Shown: piece by piece, positions 1 to 8,687 of the stretch | Layout: every line of letters starts with the position of its first letter | Numbering within the stretch: position 1 is the first letter of the stretch | Origin: Bacteroidaceae bacterium | GTDB lineage: Bacteria > Bacteroidota > Bacteroidia > Bacteroidales > Bacteroidaceae | Assembly: GCA_017649485.1 (NCBI GenBank) | Contig: JAGCGS010000027.1 | Span: 1 to 60,095, forward strand | DNA: 60,095 bases | Reading direction: 5' to 3' | Program-made: the position numbers and the translations under genes | Notes under the pieces: model-generated | Told to the model about the DNA's origin: nothing | Database searches by the model: none | Seen by the model: only the letters and a program-made list of their open reading frames with translations

Positions 1-378
1 CTTCTGCTCCATAAACCAAGCAGTCTTCTGCGTTACGGCAATGTCACGAGCCAACTGACAGGAAGAAACACCCTTCTTATGGCTTGAAATGAGGTACATA
101 GCCATAAACCACTTGCGAAGGGAAACCTTCGTGTTTTGGAAGATAGTGCCTACAAGGGCAGAGAATCGCTTGCCACATTCTTTGCAGATGTAGCGACCAT
201 CACCGCACTTGTAGCAGTGTGTGCATCCGCAGTATGGGCATACTGCTTGACCGTCTTCCCAACGGACTGATTCGATAGCCTTGATGCATTTATCATTGGT
301 GTCGAAGTAATCTACTACTGCGATGAGTGAGTCGAACTGAGCGAAATCGATGCTGATGTTATTGTCTACTGCTGCCAT
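1..378 (-). CDS. IS1595-family (ISXO2-like) transposase, N-terminal part
   Basis: The frame opens with ATG at 378 and runs off the left edge after 126 codons, so the catalytic domain is outside the window. Residues about 45-65 form a zinc ribbon (CPYCG, then CYKCG, then CKECGKRFS). This is followed by the conserved stretch that couples the ribbon to the DDE domain in this family (FQNTKVSLRKWFMAMYL, then SSHKKGVSSCQLARDI). The arrangement is typical of IS1595-family transposases, which move insertion sequences by cut-and-paste. A near-consensus Bacteroidetes promoter lies just upstream. The gene reads away from the rest of the window. Whether the element is intact cannot be judged here. Confidence 0.85.
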   Translation of the reverse strand, partial: MAAVDNNISIDFAQFDSLIAVVDYFDTNDKCIKAIESVRWEDGQAVCPYCGCTHCYKCGDGRYICKECGKRFSALVGTIFQNTKVSLRKWFMAMYLISSHKKGVSSCQLARDIAVTQKTAWFMEQK

Positions 379-405
379 ATCCCTTGTATCTTTTGTTTTA
401 CTATG

Positions 406-437
406 CAAAGATACAAAAAATTTCTGAGAAATGCAAG
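406..437 (-). promoter_or_regulatory. Promoter of the transposase gene
   Basis: Read on the minus strand, TATCTTTG (406-413) is a perfect -7 element and CTTG (434-437) is a one-mismatch -33 element, with 20 nt between them. The 8-bp inverted repeat GTATCTTT (386-393) / AAAGATAC (407-414) overlaps the -7 box and expected start, so transcript folding or repressor binding could limit transposase expression. Confidence 0.55.
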
Positions 438-526
438 TAAATCTTCAATTATTTCATATAAAACCCTGTTTTTATATGTTTTATGACTAAAGTAGATAAG
501 TGTTAATGTCCAAATTAAAAAAATAG

Positions 527-561
527 AAGGGCAACCTCAACAAGTGTTTGGTTGCCCTTTT
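527..561. terminator. Bidirectional terminator-like hairpin
   Basis: AAGGGCAACC (527-536) pairs perfectly with GGTTGCCCTT (550-559). The loop is 13 nt. A-rich sequence precedes the stem and T-rich sequence follows it, so it could stop transcription from either side. No gene within the window obviously uses it; it may mark the boundary of the insertion sequence neighbourhood. Confidence 0.5.
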
Positions 562-634
562 GCATAATTATACTTTAAATGAATGTTTATTCACTTACTG
601 CCAACAAGTATATAGTTCCCTTTCCTTTTTGCTA

Positions 635-654
635 CACCTTATTTATATAAGGTG
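635..654. repeat. Short perfect hairpin CACCTTAT / ATAAGGTG
   Basis: CACCTTAT (635-642) and ATAAGGTG (647-654) form a perfect 8-bp stem with a 4-nt loop. There is no adjoining gene, and it may be a remnant terminator. Confidence 0.35.
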
Positions 655-733
655 ATTACATCGGCTCATAATCACAGGGGGCAGTGAAGATGAAAGCCAT
701 AGAGCAATGAATATTCGGACGGTTCCCTCTCTC

Positions 734-950
734 CCGTTCGTTCGGATTTATATTAATCGAACGAACGGCAAACATAAGGAATGCACGCCCCGAAGGGGCG
801 TACCATGACATTAGATCGGACGAACTTACCATAATAGATCGGACGGATTTGTAATCCGTCCGCATTGAGTATTAGGATTTGCAATCCGTATATTATTTAC
901 GCATTACAAATGCTCATATTCAACCCGTTCGGATTACAAATCCGAACGAA
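734..950. repeat. Cluster of REP-like palindromes
   Basis: Five separate hairpins lie in about 215 bp: CCGTTCGTTCG (734-744) with CGAACGAACGG (758-768); CGCCCC/GGGGCG (786-800); CGGACGGATT/AATCCGTCCG (840-862); GGATT/AATCC (875-887); and CGTTCGGATT/AATCCGAACG (926-948). Three share the core GGATT-NNN-AATCC, and several are flanked by CGAACGAACGG motifs, which recur again to about 996. This looks like an array of a REP-type dispersed palindrome, not a gene. Confidence 0.6.
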
Positions 951-1829
951 CGGGGCGGGGCGAACGAACGTGATGGGAACGAACGGCATGAACGGGACAT
1001 GATAGCTGTGTATTACAAAATGTCAAAGATCGCTTTTTTGGAACAACGAGCAAAAGCTCAATGGTCAACGGTCACATTTTGGAGCAGCGAGAGCAGAGCG
1101 ATGCTTGCATCAGCTATGCCGAGTCGCGACAAAATAGGACGCAGTCAATGTTCAATGGTCAATTGCCAACGGTCAATCGTAGTTCTTCCTTTGGGGTGAA
1201 GGAAAGCCTCCTGTGCCTCGTCGTCTTATCTCCCATTACCCGTCGGAAAGCCTCCTTTCCCCCTATAGGAATGCTTCCCGTCAGTCGTGGGAGATACTGC
1301 GACAGGTCTTGGGAACGTCTTCCCTTGGCCATAGCAGGCATTATCATCCCGGATGACGATGCAAAGTTACAACATGGCAAAATAGTTACTGTACCCATTG
1401 GTACTCTTTGGTACCCTTTTGTAGCTTTTGGACAGCTATTGATAACTTTGTGCATGAACCATTGATCGCCCGGATGGCGGGAAACGGTTGCGGTAGGTAG
1501 TGGGGGGGGACTATAAACCACTACGCATACGCAACCGCTTCAGTCGGGCGGCCAGGACATCGACAAACCGACATTGAACGACTCTTTCCGACACACGACT
1601 GACAACCTCATTATAGCAAACGACACAGTTCTTGTTAAACGATACACCCCGCTAATTGATACATTGTATATATTTGATTTTCTTGCTACATACGACAAAT
1701 CAGACAGAAACTCCTCCTCGGGCATTTCCATTTCCAAAATAACGCGAAAACCCTCCTGTTTCAAAGAGAACTATAACAAAACAATCCGTTTATTGCGACA
1801 TACTTTTACTGTAATAAAACGATCATTTA
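951..1829. other. Gene-free stretch with heptamer repeats
   Basis: No reading frame here looks like a conserved protein. Two heptamer-repeat patches are visible: two units at 1059-1072 and five units at 1146-1180 (CAATGTT, CAATGGT, CAATTGC, CAACGGT, CAATCGT). A run of nine Gs lies near 1500-1508. A 96-codon frame (1574-1864) starting at TTG overlaps the porin promoter and is probably not translated. Confidence 0.5.
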
Positions 1830-1861
1830 TTTGCTTATTTGATGAAGAATTATTATCTTTG
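1830..1861 (+). promoter_or_regulatory. Promoter of the alginate-export-type porin gene
   Basis: TTTG (1830-1833), exactly 20 nt, then TATCTTTG (1854-1861) is a perfect Bacteroidetes vegetative promoter. It sits 30 nt before the ATG. The -33 context CATTTATTTG matches that of the M3 peptidase promoter at 3276-3285. Confidence 0.8.
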
Positions 1862-1891
1862 TAACTGAATAAAGAAGGAACTGACAAAGTT

Positions 1892-3193
1892 ATGAAAAGA
1901 ATACTATTGGCATGGGTAATGGTACTTCCAATGGCTATCTGGGCGCAGGAAAAGGAGCCGGAGAACCAACTGACCGCAGACATACAACTATTGACACACG
2001 GCGAATTTCGTAATGGTGGCTTGCCAAGAGACGAGGAAAAGATGAACGGGGACAAATCGAGTTTCCTACTAGGTCGTTCACGTTTGGTGGTGGGATATAA
2101 GCGGCCTCATATACAAGCAAAGCTGAACATACAACACACAGGCGTGTGGGGACAAGCTGGCAAGGGTAGCATCAATGTGTATGAAGCTTGGGCAAAACTG
2201 AATGCCAAGAACGGATTGTTCATGCAGGTAGGACGACAGGTGTTGTCGTATGACGATGAACGTATTATCGGTCCCAACGACTGGGCTATGGCAGGGGTTT
2301 CGCACGATGTATTGAAACTTGGCTACGAGGGACATGGGCACAAACTGCATACCATCTTCGCATACAACCAGAATGCCGAAAACATAGACACAGGAACCAG
2401 CTATTATGTGAACGGCTCAATGCCCTATAAGACCATGATAACAGCGTGGTATCACTATGATGTGCCTAACATCCCCCTTGGCGCATCACTGCTGTTCATG
2501 AACATAGGCATGCAAGCTGGCGAAAAAAACAAGGATGAGCATACTGAATGGCAACAACTGTGGGGCGGCTATGTGAAATACAATCCGAAACAGTGGAGCG
2601 TGGAAGGCTCGTACTACCGACAGTCAGGTCACGACGAGAATAATGCTAAGATCAATGCCTGGATGGCGAGTATAAAGGGAACGCTTGATCCCTCCCCTAT
2701 TTTTGGGTTTGAGGCTGGCTATGAATATCTGAGTGGAGACGAGAAAGTAATCGTACCACCCCCGGGAGGCTTAGGACTGATTATACATAAAGAAATCAAA
2801 GGCTTCAACCCCATATACGGCTCTCACCATAAATTCTACGGAGCTATGGATTTCTTCTATGTAACAACGTATGTGAACGGTTTTACACCCGGCTTGCAGA
2901 ATGCTTACTTCGGTGGACATGTAAAGCCAGTGAAAAACTTAAACCTCAGTGCCACCTATCACTACCTGGCTACTGCTGTCAACGTAAAGGATGTGAACAA
3001 AACGCTGGGGCACGAGATTGAACTGGAAGCATCATACAACATTTTGAAGGATGTGAGTCTGTCGGTGGGTTTCTCTTACATGACGGGTACAAAGACAATG
3101 GAAAAGCTGAAACGCGCTTCCAATGATGGCAGCCTGAGATGGGGATGGGTGTCGCTGAATATAGCACCACGCATCTTTACTACTAAGTGGTAA
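1892..3193 (+). CDS. Alginate-export-like outer-membrane beta-barrel porin
   Basis: The protein has 433 residues with an N-terminal signal peptide ending in ...AIWAQ. The barrel begins with strands of the alginate-export type (QLLTHGEFRNGG, then SRLVVGYKR, then GRQVLSYDDERIIGPNDW) and ends in alternating hydrophobic strands with a C-terminal aromatic (TTKW). In the family, such barrels form outer-membrane channels for polysaccharides or other anions; the substrate here is unknown. The gene stands alone with its own consensus promoter. The ATG follows a purine-rich stretch (AAAGAAGGAAC). The barrel class is well supported and the transported compound is not. Confidence 0.8.
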   Translation: MKRILLAWVMVLPMAIWAQEKEPENQLTADIQLLTHGEFRNGGLPRDEEKMNGDKSSFLLGRSRLVVGYKRPHIQAKLNIQHTGVWGQAGKGSINVYEAWAKLNAKNGLFMQVGRQVLSYDDERIIGPNDWAMAGVSHDVLKLGYEGHGHKLHTIFAYNQNAENIDTGTSYYVNGSMPYKTMITAWYHYDVPNIPLGASLLFMNIGMQAGEKNKDEHTEWQQLWGGYVKYNPKQWSVEGSYYRQSGHDENNAKINAWMASIKGTLDPSPIFGFEAGYEYLSGDEKVIVPPPGGLGLIIHKEIKGFNPIYGSHHKFYGAMDFFYVTTYVNGFTPGLQNAYFGGHVKPVKNLNLSATYHYLATAVNVKDVNKTLGHEIELEASYNILKDVSLSVGFSYMTGTKTMEKLKRASNDGSLRWGWVSLNIAPRIFTTKW

Positions 3194-3255
3194 ATACATT
3201 GCCGGAATGGGATTATTTGATTAGCTTGTCGAAAGAATATGAAGATAGACTTTGC

Positions 3256-3314
3256 CTCAACAAAACAAATTAATACATTTATTTGTTTTTGTCTTCTACT
3301 TACACTATCTTTGC
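3256..3314 (+). promoter_or_regulatory. Promoter plus palindromic operator of the M3 peptidase operon (shared 59-bp module)
   Basis: TTTG (3282-3285), 20 nt, then TATCTTTG (3306-3313) is a perfect promoter. It overlaps the imperfect palindrome CAAATTAATACATTTATTTG (3266-3285; arms CAAATTAA and TTTATTTG). The whole block matches 15258-15200 on the minus strand, upstream of the esterase operon, at 51 of 59 ungapped positions. The two operons are therefore probably co-regulated. Confidence 0.8.
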
Positions 3315-3337
3315 GGACTTAAAGCAAATGAATTGAA

Positions 3338-5377
3338 ATGAACCCATTTTTTAGCAAATATGATACCCCCCATGGTACCGTGCCGTTCCACCTCATCAAG
3401 CTGGAGCATTATGAACCTGCCATCCTGGAGGCTATGGCACAACAAAAGGCTGAGATTGACGCTATTGTGAACAATCCAGACATCCCCACTTTTGCCAATA
3501 CCATAGAGCCATACGAGCGCTCTGGCGAGATGCTGTACCGCACCACTACCGTGTTTGGCAACCAACTGAGTGCCAATACTAGCGAAGAGTTGCAAGAAAT
3601 GGCTAACAAATTGATGCCGATGCTGAGTGAGCATGAGAACGACATCAGCCTGAATGAAAAACTTTTTGCACGCATCAAGCAAGTGTATGACAACAGAGCC
3701 AATGAGTCACTAAACGGTGAGCAACGGAAACTGTTGGAGGATATTTATATCGGTTTCACCCGCAATGGTGCCAACCTGAACGATGAACAGAAGACCACCT
3801 TCCGTGAACTGACTAAGCAGCTGAGTCTGCTGTCGTTACAGTTCAGCAATAACCTGCTGAAGGAAACAAACGATTATCAACTGCACCTTACCAACAAGGA
3901 CGACCTGGATGGATTGCCAGAAAGTTCAGTGGTTGCTGCCCGTGAAGCTGCCGAGGAAAGAGGAATGGACGGCTGGGTGTTCACATTGAAAAGTCCATCG
4001 TACTCACCATTTATGATGTATGCCAACAACAGGGAGCTGAGAAAAGAGCTGTATATGGCATATAACACCCGATGCACCCACGATAACCCACAGAATAACA
4101 TAGAGGTTGTAAAGCAGTTGGCGAACCTGCGGATGCAGGTGGCTCACCTGTTGGGTTACCCCACCTATGCTGATTATGCTCTGGAAAGACGCATGGCTTT
4201 GGATCAGAAACATGTGTATCAGCTGCTGAATGACCTGCTGACAGCGTATATGCCAACCGCCCGCCAGGAAATTGAGGAGATGCAAGCTCTCGCTCGCGAA
4301 CTGGAGGGGGATGATTTTGTATTCATGCCTTGGGACCTGAGCTATTATGCGCATAAGCTGAAGGAGCGTAAGTTCAACCTCGACAGCGAGAAGCTGCGTC
4401 CGTACTTTGAGTTGAGCAAGGTGAAACAAGGGGTGTTTGGTTTGGCTAACCGCCTGTATGGGATAACATTCAAGTTGAACAAAGACATTCCTGTATATCA
4501 TCCCGAAGTGGATGCCTATGAGGTGTTCGACAAAGACGGATCATTCCTGGCTGTGCTTTATACCGACTTCCATCCACGTGAGGGGAAGCAGGGAGGAGCT
4601 TGGATGACATCATATAAAGGACAGTGGATAGACAGGAAGACAGGTGAAAACAGTCGTCCCCACATTTCTTTGGTAATGAACTTTACCAAGCCCACCAAGG
4701 AGAAACCTGCCCTACTGACGCATGGTGAAGTAAACACCTTCCTGCATGAGTTTGGTCACAGTTTGCATGGCATGTTTGCCAATACCACCTATGAGAGTCT
4801 CAGTGGCACGAATGTATTCTGGGATTTCGTGGAGCTACCTTCACAGTTCATGGAGAACTATGCGGTGGAAAAAGAGTTCCTGCATACCTTTGCCCGCCAT
4901 TATAAGACCAATGAGTTGCTACCCGATGAGTTAGTGCAAGCTATTATCGACTCTCAGAACTTCAATGTCGCATACGCTTGTCTGCGTCAGGTGAGCTTTG
5001 GTTTGCTTGACATGGCATGGTACACACGCCAGGAGGCTTTCGATGGAGATGTGATGGCATACGAACGTGAGGCTTGGCAACCGGCACAGATTATGCCTCA
5101 AGTGGATGGTACTTGCATGAGTGTACAGTTCTCACACATCTTCGCAGGTGGATATGCAGCAGGCTATTACAGCTATAAATGGGCTGAGGTACTGGATGCC
5201 GATGCCTTTGCGCTGTTCAAGGAGCATGGCATTTTCGACCAGGCAACAGCCAGCTCATTCCGTGAGAATATCCTGTCGAAAGGTGGCACTGAGCATCCCA
5301 TGACGCTCTACAAACGATTCAGGGGGCAGGAGCCTACCATTGATGCATTATTAATCCGTAACGGTATCAAGCAATGA
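3338..5377 (+). CDS. dcp: M3-family oligopeptidase (peptidyl-dipeptidase Dcp type)
   Basis: The protein has 679 residues, the usual length for the M3A family, and no signal peptide, so it is probably cytoplasmic. The zinc site is HEFGH (residues 470-474), with the third ligand Glu near 499 in FVELPSQFMENY. The C-terminal substrate-binding signature GGYAAGYYSYKWAEV is present. The family hydrolyses short peptides, removing C-terminal dipeptides in Dcp and acting as oligopeptidase A in relatives; Dcp versus OpdA cannot be fixed without alignment. It is the first gene of a four-gene operon, overlapping the next gene by ATGA, and is driven by the shared palindromic promoter. Confidence 0.92.
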   Translation: MNPFFSKYDTPHGTVPFHLIKLEHYEPAILEAMAQQKAEIDAIVNNPDIPTFANTIEPYERSGEMLYRTTTVFGNQLSANTSEELQEMANKLMPMLSEHENDISLNEKLFARIKQVYDNRANESLNGEQRKLLEDIYIGFTRNGANLNDEQKTTFRELTKQLSLLSLQFSNNLLKETNDYQLHLTNKDDLDGLPESSVVAAREAAEERGMDGWVFTLKSPSYSPFMMYANNRELRKELYMAYNTRCTHDNPQNNIEVVKQLANLRMQVAHLLGYPTYADYALERRMALDQKHVYQLLNDLLTAYMPTARQEIEEMQALARELEGDDFVFMPWDLSYYAHKLKERKFNLDSEKLRPYFELSKVKQGVFGLANRLYGITFKLNKDIPVYHPEVDAYEVFDKDGSFLAVLYTDFHPREGKQGGAWMTSYKGQWIDRKTGENSRPHISLVMNFTKPTKEKPALLTHGEVNTFLHEFGHSLHGMFANTTYESLSGTNVFWDFVELPSQFMENYAVEKEFLHTFARHYKTNELLPDELVQAIIDSQNFNVAYACLRQVSFGLLDMAWYTRQEAFDGDVMAYEREAWQPAQIMPQVDGTCMSVQFSHIFAGGYAAGYYSYKWAEVLDADAFALFKEHGIFDQATASSFRENILSKGGTEHPMTLYKRFRGQEPTIDALLIRNGIKQ

Positions 5378-5892
5378 AAAAGAACCTATTATATAGTTTG
5401 ATAGCCTGGCTTATTCTGTTGACGCTACCCATGATGAGCGGATGTAGTCGGGAAGATGACGTAAAGATAATCTTTACGGGCAAGGTGTGGAAGATGAGCT
5501 ATATCTTCCGTGAGGGAAATGCTAAAGCGTATGTGAATTTCTGGTACGACGACAGGGAAGCGGAAGCTGCCAGCATCGCGTTGCAGAAAGCCGATGGCAA
5601 CTATGAGATTGAGTTTACGGGTGCCAAGATAGAGGGTTTGTTCCAAGGTGCCATCTCTGCCAAAGGCGTGGCTACCACAGTGTCTGGCAATTGGCGAGCC
5701 GACGGAGACAAACAGACGCTGAGCACATATAGCATGAATTGGAGTGGAGAAGAAGATGACACACTGGCCAAGCAGTTCCAGAAAGGACTGAACAATGCCT
5801 TTAAATATACAGGCGATGCCAATGCACTGTATATCTATTACAGGGATGGAGAGGTGACGAATGTAATGGCTTTATTACCAAAGAATAGATGA
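5374..5892 (+). CDS. DUF4847-type lipoprotein
   Basis: The protein has 172 residues. The N-terminal hydrophobic segment ends in a lipobox-like MMSGC followed by SREDD, so it is a predicted lipoprotein exposed in the periplasm or at the outer membrane. The rest resembles the Bacteroidales DUF4847 family (FTGKVWKMSYIF, then GNWRADGDKQTLSTYSMNW), whose function is unknown. It overlaps both neighbours by 4 nt (ATGA), so it is translated with the peptidase and the deaminase. Confidence 0.75.
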   Translation: MKKNLLYSLIAWLILLTLPMMSGCSREDDVKIIFTGKVWKMSYIFREGNAKAYVNFWYDDREAEAASIALQKADGNYEIEFTGAKIEGLFQGAISAKGVATTVSGNWRADGDKQTLSTYSMNWSGEEDDTLAKQFQKGLNNAFKYTGDANALYIYYRDGEVTNVMALLPKNR

Positions 5893-6323
5893 CTAACGTA
5901 GAGAAGAAAAAGATAGAGTTGGACAAGCGGTATTTGCGTATGGCAAGTATCTGGTCGGAAAATTCATACTGCAAACGCCGTCAGGTGGGTGCATTGATCG
6001 TAAAGGATAAGATGATTATCTCCGATGGTTATAATGGCACTCCCTCCGGATTTGAGAATGTGTGTGAGGATGAGAACAATGTGACTTATCCCTATGTGCT
6101 GCATGCCGAAGCAAATGCAATTACGAAGATTGCCCGTTCGAACAACAACAGCGAAGGGGCTACACTGTATGTGACCGATGCTCCCTGCATTGAGTGTTCT
6201 AAGCTAATTATCCAGGCTGGCATCAAGCGAGTGGTGTATTCACGCCAGTATCGGCTTGACGATGGACTTCAGTTGCTGAAGAAAGCAGGGATTGAAGTGG
6301 AGTTTATGACGATTGAAGATTGA
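5889..6323 (+). CDS. Deoxycytidylate (dCMP) deaminase, ComEB family
   Basis: The 144-residue cytidine-deaminase-fold enzyme has the zinc site HAEANAI (His72, catalytic Glu74) and PCIEC (Cys100, Cys103). dCMP deaminases convert dCMP to dUMP for thymidylate synthesis. The start overlaps the lipoprotein stop. The last codons and stop lie inside three heptamer repeat units (6311-6331), so the C-terminus has probably been shaped by the repeat. Confidence 0.9.
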   Translation: MTNVEKKKIELDKRYLRMASIWSENSYCKRRQVGALIVKDKMIISDGYNGTPSGFENVCEDENNVTYPYVLHAEANAITKIARSNNNSEGATLYVTDAPCIECSKLIIQAGIKRVVYSRQYRLDDGLQLLKKAGIEVEFMTIED

Positions 6324-6331
6324 ATATTGAA
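6311..6331. repeat. Heptamer repeat, three units, over the deaminase stop
   Basis: GATTGAA, GATTGAA, TATTGAA in perfect 7-bp phase, spanning the TGA stop at 6321-6323 and ending just before the next ATG. Confidence 0.7.
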
Positions 6332-6332
6332 T

Positions 6333-7967
6333 ATGAATAATAAAACTATCAGGTTTATACCGCTGATTATTGCTATCAGCGTGGTGGGAGGCATATTGAT
6401 TGGAACATTCTACTCCAAGCACTATGGGGGTAATAAGTTGGGTATCATCAACAGCTCTTCCAATAAAATCAATGCCCTGATGCGCATTGTGGAAGATCAG
6501 TATGTGGATACTATCGAGATGAGTGATGTTGTGGAAGGAGCGTTGCCGCAGATTCTGGCACAGCTCGACCCTCACTCTACCTATATACCTGCACAGGATG
6601 CCGAGGAAGTGAATTCCGAGTTGGAGGGTAGCTTTAGTGGTATCGGTATTCAGTTTGTAATCCAAGAAGATACAATCCACATCAACAGTGTGATTCAAGG
6701 TGGTCCGTCTGAAAAGGTGGGAATCATGGCGGGCGACCGTATTGTGAAGGTGAACGACAGCATATTTGTGGGTAAGGAAGTGAACGAACGCACGGCTAAG
6801 GAGCATTTGAAAGGACCAAAGGGTACGGAGGTGAAGATATCTGTGAAGCGTTCTGGCGAGAAGGATTTGCTGGACTTCGTCGTGGTAAGAGGAGATATCC
6901 CGCAAAATTCCATCAATGCAACATATATGGTGAACAATGAGATTGGGTATATCAAAATCACCAAGTTTGCCCGCACAACACATGTGGAGCTGCTGAATGC
7001 AATCGCTCAGTTGAGTCACCAGAACTGCAAAGGTCTGATTATCGACTTGCGTGACAATACGGGTGGTTATATGGATGCTGCGCTGCGCATGGTGAACGAG
7101 TTCTTGCCAGAGGGAAGACTGATGTTGTTCGCGCAAGGACGCAAATATCCACGTATGGAGGAATATACCACAGGCACAGGTAGTTGCCAGCGTTTACCAC
7201 TGGTTGTCCTGATCAATGAGAGTTCGGCATCAGCCAGTGAGATATTTGCAGGAGCAATCCAGGATAATGACCGTGGTACCATCATTGGACGACGCTCGTT
7301 CGGCAAGGGTTTGGTTCAGCAACCTATTGAGTTCAGTGATGGCTCGTCTATCCGTCTGACAGTGGCAAGGTATTACACACCTTCAGGCAGATGTGTGCAG
7401 CGTCCGTATGAGAATGGCAAGGACCGCGAGTATGATACCGATTGGATTAACCGCTATGAGCATGGTGAGTTCTTCTCTGCCGACAGTATCAAACTCAATA
7501 CGGAAGAAGAATATTTCACCACTTTGGGACGCCCAGTGTATGCAGGTGGTGGTATCATGCCTGACATCTTTGTTCCTCAGGATACGATTGGCGTTACTTC
7601 TTACCTTATTGAGGTGAGCAACAAGGGGTTGATTTCACGCTTCGGCTTTAGCTACAGCGACAAGAACCGTGAGAAGCTCAGCAAGATGGAAGACCAAGAG
7701 CAGTTAGCGAAGTATTTGTCAAAGCAAGATATCACAGGACAGTTTATCCGTTATTGCGACAGTCAGGGTGTAAAGCGCCGCAATCTGCTGATAAGCAAGT
7801 CACATAAGTTGCTGGAAAAATATCTGTGTTCGAATATCATCAGTAATATCCTCGGTACACAGCCATATATTGAGTATTGGAATCGTGATGACAATACCAT
7901 GCTGAAAGCTATTGAAGTGCTGGAAAAGGGTGAAGCGTTTCCGAAAGCTCCAGAGGGTGAACGTTGA
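6333..7967 (+). CDS. S41-family carboxyl-terminal processing peptidase
   Basis: The start is taken at the ATG at 6333 (MNNKTIRF); an in-frame TTG lies two codons earlier. The 544-residue protein has one N-terminal membrane segment (IIAISVVGGILIGTFY), a PDZ domain (about residues 80-180, with GIGIQFVI and GIMAGDRIVKVND) and the S41 protease domain with RDNTGGYMDAAL, the nucleophile region SSASASEIFAGA and the Lys motif FGKGLVQ. Family members trim C-termini of periplasmic proteins and act in envelope quality control. The C-terminal extension of about 170 residues is usual in Bacteroidetes. It is the last gene of the dcp operon. Confidence 0.92.
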   Translation: MNNKTIRFIPLIIAISVVGGILIGTFYSKHYGGNKLGIINSSSNKINALMRIVEDQYVDTIEMSDVVEGALPQILAQLDPHSTYIPAQDAEEVNSELEGSFSGIGIQFVIQEDTIHINSVIQGGPSEKVGIMAGDRIVKVNDSIFVGKEVNERTAKEHLKGPKGTEVKISVKRSGEKDLLDFVVVRGDIPQNSINATYMVNNEIGYIKITKFARTTHVELLNAIAQLSHQNCKGLIIDLRDNTGGYMDAALRMVNEFLPEGRLMLFAQGRKYPRMEEYTTGTGSCQRLPLVVLINESSASASEIFAGAIQDNDRGTIIGRRSFGKGLVQQPIEFSDGSSIRLTVARYYTPSGRCVQRPYENGKDREYDTDWINRYEHGEFFSADSIKLNTEEEYFTTLGRPVYAGGGIMPDIFVPQDTIGVTSYLIEVSNKGLISRFGFSYSDKNREKLSKMEDQEQLAKYLSKQDITGQFIRYCDSQGVKRRNLLISKSHKLLEKYLCSNIISNILGTQPYIEYWNRDDNTMLKAIEVLEKGEAFPKAPEGER

Positions 7968-7975
7968 GCGTTAAA

Positions 7976-8038
7976 CATTGACCATTGAAGATTGACCATT
8001 GAAGATTGAAAATTGAAGATTGAAGATTGAAGATTGAC
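7976..8038. repeat. Heptamer repeat, nine units
   Basis: Nine consecutive 7-bp units of the form (C/G/A)ATTGA(A/C) run without a phase break from 7976 to 8038 in the convergent space between the S41 peptidase and the cyclo-ligase. This is the longest patch of the dispersed heptamer in the window. Confidence 0.85.
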
Positions 8039-8044
8039 CTCTAA

Positions 8045-8088
8045 CTCCCCCTCTAATTTAGAGGGGGTGCCTCGAAGAGGCGGGGGAG
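8045..8088. repeat. CCCCCTCTAA palindromic element, terminator-like
   Basis: CCCCCTCTAA (8047-8056) is complementary to TTAGAGGGGG (8058-8067), GCCTC to GAGGC (8069-8081), and CTCCCCC to GGGGGAG (8045-8051 with 8082-8088). The alternatives could form a clover-like structure between two convergent genes. Pyrimidine/purine palindromes of this type are dispersed in Bacteroidetes genomes, and a terminator role is likely. Confidence 0.6.
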
Positions 8089-8104
8089 TATAAAACATTG
8101 AAGA

Positions 8105-8635
8105 TTATTCAATCTTAATGACTTTGTCCATTGGTATGTCGGTAGCTTCCGTTGGCACTTCATCAACAATCTGATAGGGGAAGCAGATACCAACTTTGTA
8201 GGCGTTGGTGAGGTTAGGCAGCAAGCGGTCGTAATACCCCTTACCTCTGCCCAATCTGTTTCCGTGAAGGTCGAACGCCATTCCAGGCACAGCTACAAAC
8301 TCAATCTGGTCGTAATCCGTGAATAAGGAACCTGTTGGCTCAGCAATGCCGTATGCTCCAACCATCAGTTCGTCAGCACCTTGGTAGTGCCTAAGTTCTA
8401 GATTGTCACCCACCACAACAGGCAGCAGTACTTGCTTCTTTTGACACCAGTACTCAATGAAGTCATGAGTAGAGACCTCATCAGGCAACGAGTGATATAA
8501 AAGTACAGTTTTGGCCCTGACGAAATAATCATCAGATGCCAGCACCCGCATAATCCGCTCTGAATCTGCAGCTGCCGTAGCCTGATTTTGTACTTTCAAC
8601 CTCCTGATGTATTTTCTTAACTCAGCCTTGTTCAT
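8105..8635 (-). CDS. 5-formyltetrahydrofolate cyclo-ligase
   Basis: The protein has 176 residues from the ATG at 8635; a TTG lies one codon upstream. The ATP-site motif GRGKGYYDRLL and the downstream VGICFPYQIVDEVPTEATDIPMD identify the 5-FCL/MTHFS family, which converts 5-formyl-THF to 5,10-methenyl-THF. The N-terminal basic helix (LRKYIRRLKVQNQ) matches the family's nucleotide-binding start. It is followed downstream by repeat DNA and shares the strand with DUF721 and recF, with a repeat-filled gap of 52 nt. With purU elsewhere in the window, it is the second enzyme handling formyl-THF. Confidence 0.93.
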   Translation of the reverse strand: MNKAELRKYIRRLKVQNQATAAADSERIMRVLASDDYFVRAKTVLLYHSLPDEVSTHDFIEYWCQKKQVLLPVVVGDNLELRHYQGADELMVGAYGIAEPTGSLFTDYDQIEFVAVPGMAFDLHGNRLGRGKGYYDRLLPNLTNAYKVGICFPYQIVDEVPTEATDIPMDKVIKIE

Positions 8636-8683
8636 CAATACTCAATCTCAATCGTCAATGTTCAATCATCAATCGTCAATGGT
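8636..8683. repeat. Heptamer repeat, seven units
   Basis: CAATACT, CAATCT (one base short), CAATCGT, CAATGTT, CAATCAT, CAATCGT, CAATGGT fill almost the whole gap between the DUF721 gene and the cyclo-ligase start. Confidence 0.8.
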
Positions 8684-8687
8684 AATC

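Noticed and set aside
736-948. CRISPR array
   Set aside because: The palindromes differ in flanks and spacing, no uniform spacers exist, and no cas gene is near.
1159-1521. A 120-codon frame on the minus strand in the repeat-rich region
   Set aside because: Composition is Pro/Arg-rich and irregular, it crosses heptamer repeats, and no family is recognisable.
1574-1864. A 96-codon plus-strand frame before the porin gene
   Set aside because: It starts only at TTG, overlaps the porin promoter and shows no recognisable family.
6240-7136. A 298-codon minus-strand frame
   Set aside because: It lies wholly opposite the deaminase and S41 peptidase genes; its His/Ile/Leu-rich sequence is typical of an antisense shadow.
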